Shown here piece by piece: positions 9,030 through 19,147 of a stretch of DNA of 64,000 nt. A program made the position numbers and the translations under genes. Source of the DNA: Acidobacteriota bacterium (lineage in GTDB: Bacteria > Acidobacteriota > Blastocatellia > UBA7656). A model generated the notes under the pieces. That model saw nothing but the letters and a program-made list of their open reading frames with translations, was not told where the DNA came from and searched no databases. The stretch's first letter is position 1. Each line of letters begins with the position of its first letter. The stretch is taken from positions 247,011-311,010 of the forward strand of contig JBFMDH010000005.1 of assembly GCA_040754075.1 (NCBI GenBank). The letters are read 5' to 3'.

Positions 9030-10184
9030 ATGCCCCAAACCGACGAACAAAAAATTGTCGTTCCTGATGTTGATTGGCAAGAAGATGCACCTGTGCAGGA
9101 ACCGATCAATGAAGAACACAGGGAGCCGAATCTTATCTGTGAATGGGATGACGGGTTTCCCTCCCCTTGCGAAGGCTGGCCGTTTTATAAAGCGCATGAA
9201 GGCAAGCGATATTGTGTACTCCATTATCCAAGCACAGAAAAGGATAGAGATTTTCAGATCGCATTTGAGCAAAAAAGAGAGGATAACGATTCTTACGTGA
9301 GCGGAACATGGCGTGGAGTGTGGTTCCCCGAAGACATAGAATTTAGCTATATGGAATTTGAAACGGGAGCGGACTTCAGGTATGCAAAATTTAGCGGAGA
9401 GGCAAAATTTGACCATACAATATTCAAAGACTATATAAAATTTGCAGGCAGCCAGGAGATTCAGCCTTTCACAAAAACATCACTGTTAGATTTACAAACC
9501 TCTTTTATAGAAAAACCTGAGCGCGTATCTTTTCATTCTGTTACGTTGCGACCGCATTGGTTTATTAACACCGATACGAGAAAGTTTGAATTTACCAATG
9601 TCAAATGGACTTCAAACTTTGATAAGAAGCTCCCAGATGTAAATTCAGAACTTGAAGCCCTCGCACAACGAAGCGTCCAATCGCCGCATCGTTTGCTAAC
9701 AATTGCCTGTCGTCGGCTTGCAGTTAATGCTGAAGAAAATAATCGTTACGAAGAGGCATCATATTTTCGCTTTCTGGCGATGCAGGCGCAGAGGCTTGAG
9801 AAGGGGCGAGGTTGGGCGATCTGGACATTGCGTTGGTGGTATTGGCTTGCAAGTGGATATGGCGAGCGAATTGTTAGGGCATCTGTTGTTTTATTTTGCG
9901 TTTGGTTTATCTTTACTCTTCTCTACACACAAGTCGGTTTCACACGGTGGGAAGCGAAAATAACCAATGAAAATGAGGTTGAAGCGATGCAACGCGACAC
10001 TATCGGTCATCCGTTACCCTTCACTCGTGCGCTCACCTACAGCTTTGAAACCATCGCATTGCAAAAGCCCGAACCACGTCCGGCAACGAACACAGCACGC
10101 GCACTCGTCACATTTGAAACCATTCTTGGTCCGTTGCAAGCGGCGTTACTCGCGTTGGCGATTCGCCGCAAATTCATGCGCTGA
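9030..10184 (+). CDS. Membrane protein: Cys/His N-terminal site, pentapeptide-like repeats, two-helix pore-like C-terminus
   Basis: 384 aa from ATG 9030 (GTG 9024 is also possible; neither has a strong ribosome site). Residues about 35-75 carry a C-x9-C-x14-C-x2-H pattern that could bind zinc. A short right-handed beta-helix stretch follows (ADFRYAKFSGEAKFDHTIF). After a helical middle region, the C-terminus has two membrane helices, 'RIVRASVVLFCVWFIFTLLY' and 'TFETILGPLQAALLALAIRR', flanking a loop with SFETIALQ. The layout resembles two-TM potassium-channel pore modules, but the TxGYG filter is absent. Base composition is more AT-rich than its neighbours, suggesting recent acquisition. Function unknown. 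Confidence 0.75.
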   Translation: MPQTDEQKIVVPDVDWQEDAPVQEPINEEHREPNLICEWDDGFPSPCEGWPFYKAHEGKRYCVLHYPSTEKDRDFQIAFEQKREDNDSYVSGTWRGVWFPEDIEFSYMEFETGADFRYAKFSGEAKFDHTIFKDYIKFAGSQEIQPFTKTSLLDLQTSFIEKPERVSFHSVTLRPHWFINTDTRKFEFTNVKWTSNFDKKLPDVNSELEALAQRSVQSPHRLLTIACRRLAVNAEENNRYEEASYFRFLAMQAQRLEKGRGWAIWTLRWWYWLASGYGERIVRASVVLFCVWFIFTLLYTQVGFTRWEAKITNENEVEAMQRDTIGHPLPFTRALTYSFETIALQKPEPRPATNTARALVTFETILGPLQAALLALAIRRKFMR

Positions 10185-10408
10185 GGCTTTTGTCGCAAGT
10201 AATTCCCATTGATAAATTTTATGCTTAGTCCCGTTTTGTGACCTCGGCAAAAGGAGTTTGGTCTCCTGACTATTTTTCATCTGTAATCGCACTCACTTTA
10301 CTATATCTTCCTTCACCTCCTTTGTTACGAGTGATAGAATTGCGCCACTTTCGGGGTCAGTTTTACTCGCAACCCGCGTCTAAGCCGACTATTCAGGAGA
10401 CCACAGAA

Positions 10409-11017
10409 ATGTTTGAAACGCTTTCACACATCAGCGCGCTTTCGGTTTTCCTGGCATTAGGAGCCATTGGTTTCTTATTTCTGCTTGCCTCGTTTCTGCT
10501 AGGCGAAGTATTCGGGCATTTCGACATTGATCAGGACATTGATGTAGAACACGATTTCTCTCACGACCTGGCGCACGATGGACCCGGCATTTTTAATGCT
10601 CGCATCATCAGTATGTTTATCACTGCGTTTGGCGGTTGTGGAGCCATCAGTGTTTACCTGGGTCTGAGTGTTCTTGTCAGTTCATTAATCGGACTCGCGG
10701 GCGGATTTTTATTTGGCTGGCTGGTTTACCTGTTTGCGCGATTTCTCTATTCGCAACAAGCGTCGAGCATACACCAGGCTACGGATTTAATCGGTTTGAC
10801 GGCGCAAGTCATCGTCGCGATTCCGACAAACGGGTTGGGGCAGGTACGTTGCATCGTCGGGGAAAGCGCCATCGAAAAAATCGCCCGCTCAACCGACGGC
10901 AATGCCATTGCCGAAAATACCACAGTCTTTGTCGAAGCCATCTCAGGAGAAACTGCGGTTGTCAGCCCACAACCTGAACCAGGCGCGGGATGGTTTCTCA
11001 CAGACCGATCAGCGTAA
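10409..11017 (+). CDS. NfeD-like membrane protein, flotillin partner
   Basis: 202 aa from ATG 10409 with AGGAG upstream; the frame opens earlier (10238) but without a site. An N-terminal helix (FLALGAIGFLFLLASFLLG) is followed by an acidic His/Asp-rich loop (FDIDQDIDVEHDFSHDL), two or more helices, and a C-terminal OB-like beta domain (LIGLTAQVIVAIPTNGLGQV). NfeD-type proteins are typically encoded beside flotillins and co-localise with them in membrane microdomains. Here the flotillin gene starts 37 bases downstream, so co-transcription is very likely. The His/Asp-rich loop might bind metal, which is speculative. Confidence 0.85.
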   Translation: MFETLSHISALSVFLALGAIGFLFLLASFLLGEVFGHFDIDQDIDVEHDFSHDLAHDGPGIFNARIISMFITAFGGCGAISVYLGLSVLVSSLIGLAGGFLFGWLVYLFARFLYSQQASSIHQATDLIGLTAQVIVAIPTNGLGQVRCIVGESAIEKIARSTDGNAIAENTTVFVEAISGETAVVSPQPEPGAGWFLTDRSA

Positions 11018-11054
11018 TTCATTTAGGCTGACGAAACCCAACGGAGACAAACGA

Positions 11055-12650
11055 ATGAATATTGAAAACTTTATCGTACCCATCGTCATCGCCGGAGCCA
11101 TTGTGTTTGCTCTATTAATCGTGATGTGGCTCTTCAGCTCGAACTACATCAAAGTGCCTCCGAATCAAGCGGCAGTATTTTCGGGACGCAAACGCAAACT
11201 GCCTGACGGACGCATCGTCGGTTATCGGTTAGTCAAAGGTGGCGCATCGTTGAAAATCCCTCTGCTGGAAACCGTACATTATCTATCGCTCAATCTGATT
11301 ACCATACCGCTTGAAACCCGGCGGGCTTATACGCTCAAAGGCGTTCCGGTTTCGGTTAAAGCGGTCGCCAACGTCAAAATCAAAGGCGACGACATTTCGC
11401 TGCAAGCCGCTTCGGAACGTTTTTTAGGCATGACGCCGCCCGAAGTGCAGAAAATTATTTTCCAGACCCTTGAAGGACATTTGCGCGCCATACTCGGCAC
11501 GCTCACGGTTGAAGAAATAAATAACGACCGCCAAAGTTTCGCGCAGAAGCTAACCAGCGAAGCGGCAACCGACCTTGAACGCATGGGCATCGGCGTCGAT
11601 GTGTTAATCATTCAGGAAATCAGTGATGATGAAGGTTATCTTGATGCGCTCGGCAAACGCCGCACTGCCGAAGTGAAACGCGACGCGCAAATTGGCGAAG
11701 CTGAAGCGACGCGCGATTCCAAGATCAAATCCTCACAGGCGATGCAGGAAGGCGAAAAGGTCAAGCTCGATTCGGAAGCCAACATCGCCCAGGCGCATCG
11801 TGATATGGAGGTCAAAAAAGCGCAATATCAATCCGAGGTTGAAAAAGAACGCGCCACCGCAGAACAGTCGGGCCCGCTCTCATCGGCGAAAGCGCGGCAA
11901 TCGGTGGTTGCCGAAGAAGTCCGCATTGAACGGGTGCGCACCCAGGAACAGATTGCTGTGCAGGAGCAGGAAATTTTGCGGCGCGAAAAAGAGCTTGAAG
12001 CGACGGTCGTCAAACCTGCTGATGCGCAACGGGTGGCTGCGGTGTTAAAGAGCGAAGCCGCCAAACAATCGGCAATCCTTGAAGCCGAAGGTAAAAAAGC
12101 CGCTTTGATTGCGATTGCCGAAGCCGAAAAAGAACGTTTGCGACAGGAAGGCTTGGGTCGCGCGGCGGCGATTGAAGCCGAAGGTAAAGCGGAAGCCGCA
12201 AAGATCGAAGCGCTCGGACTTGCGCAAGCCAAAGCCATCGAAGCGCAGGGTGTCGCCGAAGCCGCTGCCATTCAGAAGAAAGCCGAAGCCTGGAAAGAAT
12301 TCGATGAAGCGGCAAGAATGCAAACCATACTCGAAAAATTGCCGTCAATTTTGCAAGCTACCGCGCCGGTATTTGGCGCAGTCGCCGCGCCGCTTGGCAA
12401 CATTGATAAAGTGGTGGTTATTGAACAAGGAGGCAACGGAAATCACGCGCCAAGCGGCATGACGCGATTCGCTTCAACCGCGCCTTCGGTTATTTTCAAT
12501 CTTCTGCAACAACTTGAAGCGTTGGGGTTGGATATATCGGGATTGCTGGCTCATGCCGGCATTCACACAAATGGTGAGCCGACAGCCAAAGCAAAAGCGG
12601 ATGACCCGAACAACGTTCTTGAGATTGATGCCGTAACCAAAGAGTCTTAA
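11055..12650 (+). CDS. floT: Flotillin family protein (FloT/YuaG-like)
   Basis: 531 aa. ATG 11055 has GGAG 8 bases upstream; the frame extends back to 10902 but would overlap the NfeD-like gene. One N-terminal membrane helix (about 7-30) leads into an SPFH/band-7 domain (about 35-220). A long Ala/Glu-rich coiled coil with EAEGKA-type repeats follows (about 220-440), then a hydrophobic oligomerisation tail (PVFGAVAAPLGNIDKVVVIE). Flotillins scaffold membrane microdomains and influence fluidity, secretion and signalling. The NfeD-flotillin order matches operons in other bacteria. The last ~60 residues are a poorly conserved extension. Confidence 0.93.
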   Translation: MNIENFIVPIVIAGAIVFALLIVMWLFSSNYIKVPPNQAAVFSGRKRKLPDGRIVGYRLVKGGASLKIPLLETVHYLSLNLITIPLETRRAYTLKGVPVSVKAVANVKIKGDDISLQAASERFLGMTPPEVQKIIFQTLEGHLRAILGTLTVEEINNDRQSFAQKLTSEAATDLERMGIGVDVLIIQEISDDEGYLDALGKRRTAEVKRDAQIGEAEATRDSKIKSSQAMQEGEKVKLDSEANIAQAHRDMEVKKAQYQSEVEKERATAEQSGPLSSAKARQSVVAEEVRIERVRTQEQIAVQEQEILRREKELEATVVKPADAQRVAAVLKSEAAKQSAILEAEGKKAALIAIAEAEKERLRQEGLGRAAAIEAEGKAEAAKIEALGLAQAKAIEAQGVAEAAAIQKKAEAWKEFDEAARMQTILEKLPSILQATAPVFGAVAAPLGNIDKVVVIEQGGNGNHAPSGMTRFASTAPSVIFNLLQQLEALGLDISGLLAHAGIHTNGEPTAKAKADDPNNVLEIDAVTKES

Positions 12651-12687
12651 TTAACAGGGTTGAAAATATTCAGTTCCATTGAACTGT

Positions 12688-12742
12688 GATGGACAGGATA
12701 GCGCGGATAAACTTATGCTCTATCCTATCCATCTTATTTTTT
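12688..12742 (+). terminator. Hairpin and T-rich tract after the flotillin gene
   Basis: Arms GATGGACAGGATAG (12688-12701) and CTATCCTATCCATC (12720-12733) pair with one mismatch across an 18-base loop, followed by TTATTTTTT. It separates the flotillin gene from the cysteine-cluster gene. Confidence 0.55.
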
Positions 12743-12751
12743 GAGGCGAAA

Positions 12752-13156
12752 GTGAAAAAGAAAAAACTGTCAGCGGCAAGAAAATCCGAGTTGTGTTTGG
12801 AATGCGGCAAATGTTGTATGGCGATGACCTTTTATGGCGGCGAAGTTGACGACGAAGTGCGCGATGAAATTTACTGGATGGAATTGCACGGCTTCAAAAT
12901 TGACTACGCCAAAAAACGCGGCGAACTGGTCTATTACTTCACCATTGCGCAACGCTGCAACGCCTTGCAGGAAATCCCGACGCCCGAAGGCAAAACCCAT
13001 TATGTCTGTGGCGTCTATGACACCCGCCCGCAGATGTGCCGCGATTATGACGGCACCATGAAAGGACCATTAGGTGTCAAAGATTGTTTATGGCGCGATG
13101 AGAGGCGACCGACCAAAAAGCTTGTGCAAATCGGCAAAGCGGCAAAATCAATTTGA
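12752..13156 (+). CDS. YkgJ-type cysteine-cluster protein
   Basis: 134 aa from GTG 12752, chosen for GAGG 5 bases upstream; the open frame from 12686 crosses the terminator hairpin. The family hallmark 'CLECGKCC' is near the N-terminus, with further Cys in RCNAL, YVCGVYDTRPQMCRDY and KDCLW. Such proteins are predicted to bind zinc or an Fe-S cluster; no catalytic activity is firmly established. Cytoplasmic, without signal or membrane segments. Confidence 0.85.
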   Translation: MKKKKLSAARKSELCLECGKCCMAMTFYGGEVDDEVRDEIYWMELHGFKIDYAKKRGELVYYFTIAQRCNALQEIPTPEGKTHYVCGVYDTRPQMCRDYDGTMKGPLGVKDCLWRDERRPTKKLVQIGKAAKSI

Positions 13157-13266
13157 AAGTAAAAGAGAACAAAGTCTGCCTCAGTAGCGTTAATCAAGCT
13201 ATCCTGATGACACATATCTCAGCCAACCTGCTTTGCAGAAATATTAAACAACCCTGGAGTAATCAA

Positions 13267-14022
13267 ATGAGGCATTCTCTTTATCCAGTAAAAATTTTTC
13301 ATTCGCTTTGCCGCACGCCGTTAAAAGTTTTTTCGGTCTTCGTCTTTTTCCTGATGCTGTCAATCGCAGGCTCTTCGATGGCGCAGAATCCGCCGAAACC
13401 TGCTGTGGATTTGCAACCCCTGAAAGCCAATTATCAAGTCAAAATCGAAACGGGCGGGCAGACCTTTCCATTATCGGTTACAGCGGAAATCAAAGAAGAA
13501 AATGGCGCGTGGGTGGCAACTGAAATTGCCAGGACGCCACAAGGTGAAGTAAGCGACCGCGCCATCCTTGAAAAAGGCACATTGATTTTAACCAAACGCA
13601 CGGTCAAACAAGGGCCGGTTGAAATCAATGTCGCATTCAAAGATAAAAAAGCCACCGGCTCCATGACGATGAATGGACAGACACGCGCGATTGATGCAGA
13701 AACCCTGGGCGCAATGTTTGCCGATGGCGCGGGAACTTATTTTGTCGTCGCCGCGTTGCCGCTTGCCGAAGGTTACACGACATCGTTTTACAATTTCGAT
13801 CTGAGTTCATCGAAAACATCTTTGAAGCAATTGAAGGTCGTTGGCGCGGAAAAAGTAACCGTGCCCGCAGGGATTTTTGATGCATTCAAAGTCGAGATTA
13901 CCACTGCCGGAAGTGAGAGCGGAAAAACTACCGTGTGGATTGCCAAAGATACCCGCAAACAGGTGAAAACCGTTGCTCAGTCATCGCAGGGCGCAACCAT
14001 TACCTCAGAATTGCAGCCATAA
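13267..14022 (+). CDS. Exported DUF3108-like protein
   Basis: 251 aa from ATG 13267, with TGGAG 8 bases upstream. A signal peptide of about 40 residues ends at SSMAQ. The mature part is all beta, with 'LKANYQVKIETGGQTFPLSV' and 'EKVTVPAGIFDAFKVEI', the pattern of periplasmic DUF3108-type proteins in which a lipid- or polymer-linked substrate is converted with 'V-x-T-V-x-x-G' strands. No catalytic residues are recognisable. It ends in a palindromic repeat shared with the convergent cytochrome gene. Confidence 0.7.
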   Translation: MRHSLYPVKIFHSLCRTPLKVFSVFVFFLMLSIAGSSMAQNPPKPAVDLQPLKANYQVKIETGGQTFPLSVTAEIKEENGAWVATEIARTPQGEVSDRAILEKGTLILTKRTVKQGPVEINVAFKDKKATGSMTMNGQTRAIDAETLGAMFADGAGTYFVVAALPLAEGYTTSFYNFDLSSSKTSLKQLKVVGAEKVTVPAGIFDAFKVEITTAGSESGKTTVWIAKDTRKQVKTVAQSSQGATITSELQP

Positions 14023-14042
14023 ATTTGTTGGTTGAAATATTT

Positions 14043-14131
14043 TTTGCGGGCTTTGCAAAACCTTTGCGAACTTGGCGAGAATCACAAAACCTTTCACACA
14101 AAGTCGCAAAGGGAAACGCAAAGCCCGCAAA
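14043..14131. repeat. Nested inverted repeat between convergent genes
   Basis: Outer perfect 14-bp arms TTTGCGGGCTTTGC (14043-14056) and GCAAAGCCCGCAAA (14118-14131), plus inner 9-bp arms CCTTTGCGA (14061-14069) and TCGCAAAGG (14104-14112). It can terminate transcription from both sides, and its CTTTGCG content marks it as a repeat-type intergenic element. Confidence 0.75.
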
Positions 14132-14204
14132 GTCTTTAAAGTGTAGAAAGCTGAATCGAGTCATTGACAATCGAACGCTCAGAGAACCTGATCGCCTATT
14201 CACC

Positions 14205-15548
<1,344 letters not shown>

Positions 15549-15562
15549 ATTTTTTGCCTTCT

Positions 15563-15838
15563 TTACTTTCGGTTTTTACTTTCAGGTTTTCGAGTCGGTT
15601 TCGCTACCGGCAAACGCTTTTCAAATTTCAACATTTCATTTTCCAACCGTAGCGCCAGTTTCTCCCGCTCATGCTTTTCGTTCTCGCGGATCAGCCGAAT
15701 TTCGTAGGCAAGGTGTTTGACTACATCCGTCAGTTCATCCAATTTCTGACTTAATCTTTTGATGTCTTCTTTGTTTTGCTGCGTATCTTTGCTTAACTGG
15801 AATACCTGGGTGAGCAATTCATAAAGCTTTTTCCACAT
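15563..15838 (-). CDS. Small coiled-coil protein
   Basis: 91 aa. The central part is a predicted coiled coil (TQQNKEDIKRLSQKLDELTD, then a charged ENEKHEREK stretch), with a basic tail. No signal peptide or known family. The start lies 3 bases after the stop of the preceding small gene, so the two are translationally coupled. Possibly a partner of that protein. Function unknown. Confidence 0.65.
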   Translation of the reverse strand: MWKKLYELLTQVFQLSKDTQQNKEDIKRLSQKLDELTDVVKHLAYEIRLIRENEKHEREKLALRLENEMLKFEKRLPVAKPTRKPESKNRK

Positions 15839-15841
15839 CTT

Positions 15842-16033
15842 TCACGCCACCTTCAATTCACGTTTTAACTCATCCAGTTTCATTTGCGTAGAAGCGTGTA
15901 AACGGTCAATTTCCACTTGATCTTTCGCCATTTGATTTCGCGCTCTTTTGATTTCCGCCAACACCTCATCAAGTAAGGCTTCAAACTTTTTTGCTTCAGT
16001 CAGGGTAATTTCCAATGGCATATTTTTACTCAT
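15842..16033 (-). CDS. Very small helical protein
   Basis: 63 aa, almost wholly alpha-helical and charged (EVLAEIKRARNQMAKDQVEI). It begins after GAGG ('GACCTCT' region on the plus strand) and runs into the next small coiled-coil gene. No recognised family; the pair may form a heteromeric coiled coil. Confidence 0.6.
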   Translation of the reverse strand: MSKNMPLEITLTEAKKFEALLDEVLAEIKRARNQMAKDQVEIDRLHASTQMKLDELKRELKVA

Positions 16034-16084
16034 TTTATTGACCTCTGTAGTAGCAGTTTATCACACAGGCAATTTGTCATGAAG

Positions 16085-16132
16085 CAACAAAGCTTAGGCG
16101 CATCTTCAAAAAGCTGTGCCTAAGCTTTGTTG
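16085..16132 (-). terminator. Perfect 15-bp hairpin downstream of a heme/copper gene
   Basis: Arms CAACAAAGCTTAGGC (16085-16099) and GCCTAAGCTTTGTTG (16118-16132) around an 18-base loop, 25 bases after the stop of the 16157-17386 gene. No clear T run follows, so it may stabilise the 3' end instead of terminating. Confidence 0.5.
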
Positions 16133-16156
16133 TTGATCGGTGTTTGAATTGTGTAT

Positions 16157-17386
16157 TTATTTATTCTGACTTACAGCATCAGTTGCAGGTTTCATCTCGT
16201 TTTTATCGAGCGTGTAACTCATCCAACCGATCATCATCTCTTCCCAGGTTTGATCGCCCCAGCGAACTTCTTTGGTCGCATCGGGATTGAATTTATTTCC
16301 GGTTGAGTTGTCGAAATGTGCCAGACAATCAACGCGCGTACCTTTTGGCGCGCGCAACGGTTCTTTCAGGATGTAATAGGTCTGCCAACCGAAATCATAT
16401 TTCGGAACCGAAAGAATGATTTCCGATTTGCCGTCAGGATAGGTGACTTTATAAAGGAAATCTTTGCCGCGCAGATGCATATGCGGCATCAAGGAAAGAA
16501 TCTGCCCGTCATCTCTAAAGGTAAAACTCGATTCAACTTTATAATTGGCATCGCCCGGCGGAATCACAAAACGCCCATTCATAATCGGCATGGTTTGCAC
16601 TTCGTTGCGGGGTTTTTCTTTGGCAAAAATCAAACCGACATAGGATTGGTCTTCGACCGCCGTGCCATTCGGCGTGTAGTGCAATTGGAATCTTAAGGTC
16701 GCGCCGGCGGGAATCTTTTTCGCAAGCCCCGGCGACATCTGCACAGGCTGTTCGCCCGGTGCCCAACCGACAAGCAGTTTCTGCTGACCTTTATCAATCA
16801 CAAAAACGATGATGTGATGCACAACGGCGCGTTTGTCGGCGCGGATTTCAGCCCCGGACACCCATTTATCTTCGGTGAAATTGGTCGGCACATCAACATA
16901 CTGGTACTTGACCACGCCTTCTGCGGGAACCTTGTAAACTTGCGGAAGTTTGAAAACCACATCGGGTTTGCCGATGTTCCAGCCATTTTCAAATTTCGGG
17001 ACGGGCGGCAAATCTTTGGGGTTGCCTTCAAGTGCGCCACCATCAACCCAGGCAGTAATCGTGTCGATTTCTTTTTGACTGAGCCTGCGGTCATTGGCAA
17101 ACGCGCCGTGATTGGGGTCGGCGTGCCAGGGCGGCATGGTGCGCAGGGCGACTTTTTCTTTAATCGAACGCGCCCACGGACGGGCTTCTTTGTAAGTCGT
17201 CAAGGCGAACGGCGCAATCTCGCCAGCGCGATGACATTCAACACACGCCTTATTGAAAATCGGCGCGACATCTTTTGCAAAGGTCACTTTTGATTTCTTC
17301 GCATCGCTTGCCTGAGTGGTCGGCAATACCAATAAGGCGATGCTCGCCACGCAAGCAACCGCAAGGGTCATCAAGGTCTTTTTCAT
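16157..17386 (-). CDS. Heme c / PHM-like copper protein (paralogue A)
   Basis: 409 aa with signal peptide (about 1-26). A short cytochrome c domain has CVECH at 48-52 and is followed by the family signature 'YKEARPWARSIKEK'. The rest resembles the two-domain fold of copper type II, ascorbate-dependent monooxygenases (PHM/DBH): HH at 190-191 and H236 fit CuH; HMH at 302-304 and M384 or M385 fit CuM. PHM-type enzymes hydroxylate C-H bonds using electrons from ascorbate; here the fused heme could supply them. It is the shortest of the set and lacks the inserts of the next three. The upstream paralogue ends 13 bases before its ATG, so the two are co-transcribed. Substrate unknown. Confidence 0.88.
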   Translation of the reverse strand: MKKTLMTLAVACVASIALLVLPTTQASDAKKSKVTFAKDVAPIFNKACVECHRAGEIAPFALTTYKEARPWARSIKEKVALRTMPPWHADPNHGAFANDRRLSQKEIDTITAWVDGGALEGNPKDLPPVPKFENGWNIGKPDVVFKLPQVYKVPAEGVVKYQYVDVPTNFTEDKWVSGAEIRADKRAVVHHIIVFVIDKGQQKLLVGWAPGEQPVQMSPGLAKKIPAGATLRFQLHYTPNGTAVEDQSYVGLIFAKEKPRNEVQTMPIMNGRFVIPPGDANYKVESSFTFRDDGQILSLMPHMHLRGKDFLYKVTYPDGKSEIILSVPKYDFGWQTYYILKEPLRAPKGTRVDCLAHFDNSTGNKFNPDATKEVRWGDQTWEEMMIGWMSYTLDKNEMKPATDAVSQNK

Positions 17387-17399
17387 GGATTCGTTGCTC

Positions 17400-19040
17400 C
17401 TATTTGTTCACCCGCTTGGCGCGGATACTTCGTCCACTGATTTCAAAGAGTAGTTCGCCAATTTCGCCTTTGTCATTTTTAATGAAAGTCGCCTGGGCGT
17501 CAACAACGGTGAAATAAAATTTGTTTTCCGACTCCGGGTAAGCTTCGATTTTCGGTTGTTTGGGGGCGATAAAAAAGAGTTTGTCGCCGTCTCTTTCAAC
17601 TTTGAAACTCACACCCAACGCCACCGTATATTCGCCAACATAGGCATCATAAATTTTCGGGTCAACCTTGATGGCATGGCGATTGGGTATCTTCGGCACA
17701 AAATCGAAATAACCAATCATCATTTCGTCATAGGTCGGGTCGCCAAAGCGCACAAACCTGGTCGGGTCGGGATTGTATTTATTGCGCTCGGAATTATCGA
17801 AATGCGCCGTGACCATCATCCGCGCGCCTTTGGGCACGACAACCGGTTTCGCGAAGCGATACATGGTCTGCCAGTTGAAATCGTAACGCGGCACACTCAG
17901 CAAAGTCTCGCGTCTGCCATCCGGGTAAATCAATTCGTATTTGAAATCTTTGCCGCGAACGTGCATATGCGGAAGCAGTGTATGAAGTTCGGCATCGCGA
18001 CTGAAGGTATAACAGGCGGTCACTTCGTGGCTCGCTACGCCGGGGGGAATCTTGAAGTAAGTATTCATTACGCCCCACGACATCATGGATTTTTGCGGCG
18101 GCGTTTTGGCAAATCGTAATCCGACACTGGTGCGGTCGCGTTCAACCTTGCCGGTGGTTTTTGAGTAATGCATCTGCAAAACGATTTTTGAACCGGCGGG
18201 AATCGCTTTGGCTATGCCTTCGGGAAACACATCGGGGTCTTTGCCGGGCGTAAAAAAGCCTAACGGGAAACCTTGTTCAAGGCTGCTGCCGCGCGCCACG
18301 CCGCCATTTGGCGCTTGACAACCATTGTCATAAACCGGCGCATCTTGCCGCAAGCGAATTAACGTGCCGTCCAGATAGTAAAGCGATTTCGCTATCGCTT
18401 CGGGCTTGCGCATCTGCTTGACCATCTCAGCTACTTCGGGCGATTGAATAAAGGCGATGACATGATGCACAACCCGGTTATTGCCCGGATGAATTTCTAC
18501 AGCTTGAATCCATTTGTCTTCGGTGAAGTTGGTGGGCACGGTGATGTCGATGTATTCATCCGAACCTTTGGCATCCAGAACAACCTCTTCGGGCATGGCG
18601 AGGATGGCATCGGGGTTGCCGATTTTCCACTCATTGGAAAATTTCGGTAATAGAGGCAGGTCTTTCGGGTTGCCTTCTTTCGCGCCGCCATCAACCCAGG
18701 CGGCAATCGTATGGGTTTCTTGCTCGGTTAGACTTTTATCATTTTCAAATTTGCCGAAATGCGGGTCTGCGCCCCAGGGCGGCATTTGTCCGGCTAAGAC
18801 TTTTTCTTTAATCGAACGCGCCCAGGGACGAACTTCTTTAAAGGAGAGAACCGAAAACGGAGCCATCGCATTCGGGCGATGACATTCGGCGCATTTGGCA
18901 AAAAAAATCGGCGCGACATCTTTTGAGAATGTCACGCCGGAATTAGCATTAACCTTTATTCCATTTGCACCTGTCGGTACAGTGAAACAAAGAGCTAAAA
19001 GAAAACAGAAGGAGAAACACACAACGAACGCTTTGCTCAT
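17400..19040 (-). CDS. Heme c / PHM-like copper protein with C-terminal DUF3471-like domain (paralogue B)
   Basis: 546 aa from ATG 19040, with GGAAGG about 9 bases upstream; the frame extends to a TTG at 19067 without a site. A signal peptide is followed by CAECH heme, then VVHHVIAF, VLQMHYS, LLPHMHVRGKDF and DEMMIGYF, so all copper ligands are present. An insert near the middle carries a Cys (DNGCQAPNGG) shared with paralogues C and D. The extra ~90-residue C-terminal domain, starting 'YDAYVGEYTVALGVSFKVER', looks like DUF3471, a beta domain found at the ends of serine hydrolases. This fusion is unique in the cluster. Confidence 0.88.
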   Translation of the reverse strand: MSKAFVVCFSFCFLLALCFTVPTGANGIKVNANSGVTFSKDVAPIFFAKCAECHRPNAMAPFSVLSFKEVRPWARSIKEKVLAGQMPPWGADPHFGKFENDKSLTEQETHTIAAWVDGGAKEGNPKDLPLLPKFSNEWKIGNPDAILAMPEEVVLDAKGSDEYIDITVPTNFTEDKWIQAVEIHPGNNRVVHHVIAFIQSPEVAEMVKQMRKPEAIAKSLYYLDGTLIRLRQDAPVYDNGCQAPNGGVARGSSLEQGFPLGFFTPGKDPDVFPEGIAKAIPAGSKIVLQMHYSKTTGKVERDRTSVGLRFAKTPPQKSMMSWGVMNTYFKIPPGVASHEVTACYTFSRDAELHTLLPHMHVRGKDFKYELIYPDGRRETLLSVPRYDFNWQTMYRFAKPVVVPKGARMMVTAHFDNSERNKYNPDPTRFVRFGDPTYDEMMIGYFDFVPKIPNRHAIKVDPKIYDAYVGEYTVALGVSFKVERDGDKLFFIAPKQPKIEAYPESENKFYFTVVDAQATFIKNDKGEIGELLFEISGRSIRAKRVNK

Positions 19041-19147
19041 GAAACCACACCTTCCGCCTAAAGGCAATATGCCGAGTGAAATTTTTTTGAAAAAATTTCA
19101 ACTCGGCAATTTGTGACCTGAATCGGCTCGCCTGTTCCTCTACGGAA

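Noticed and set aside
17400..19067. TTG 19067 as the start of paralogue B
   Set aside because: No ribosome site and it adds residues ahead of a complete signal peptide that begins at ATG 19040.
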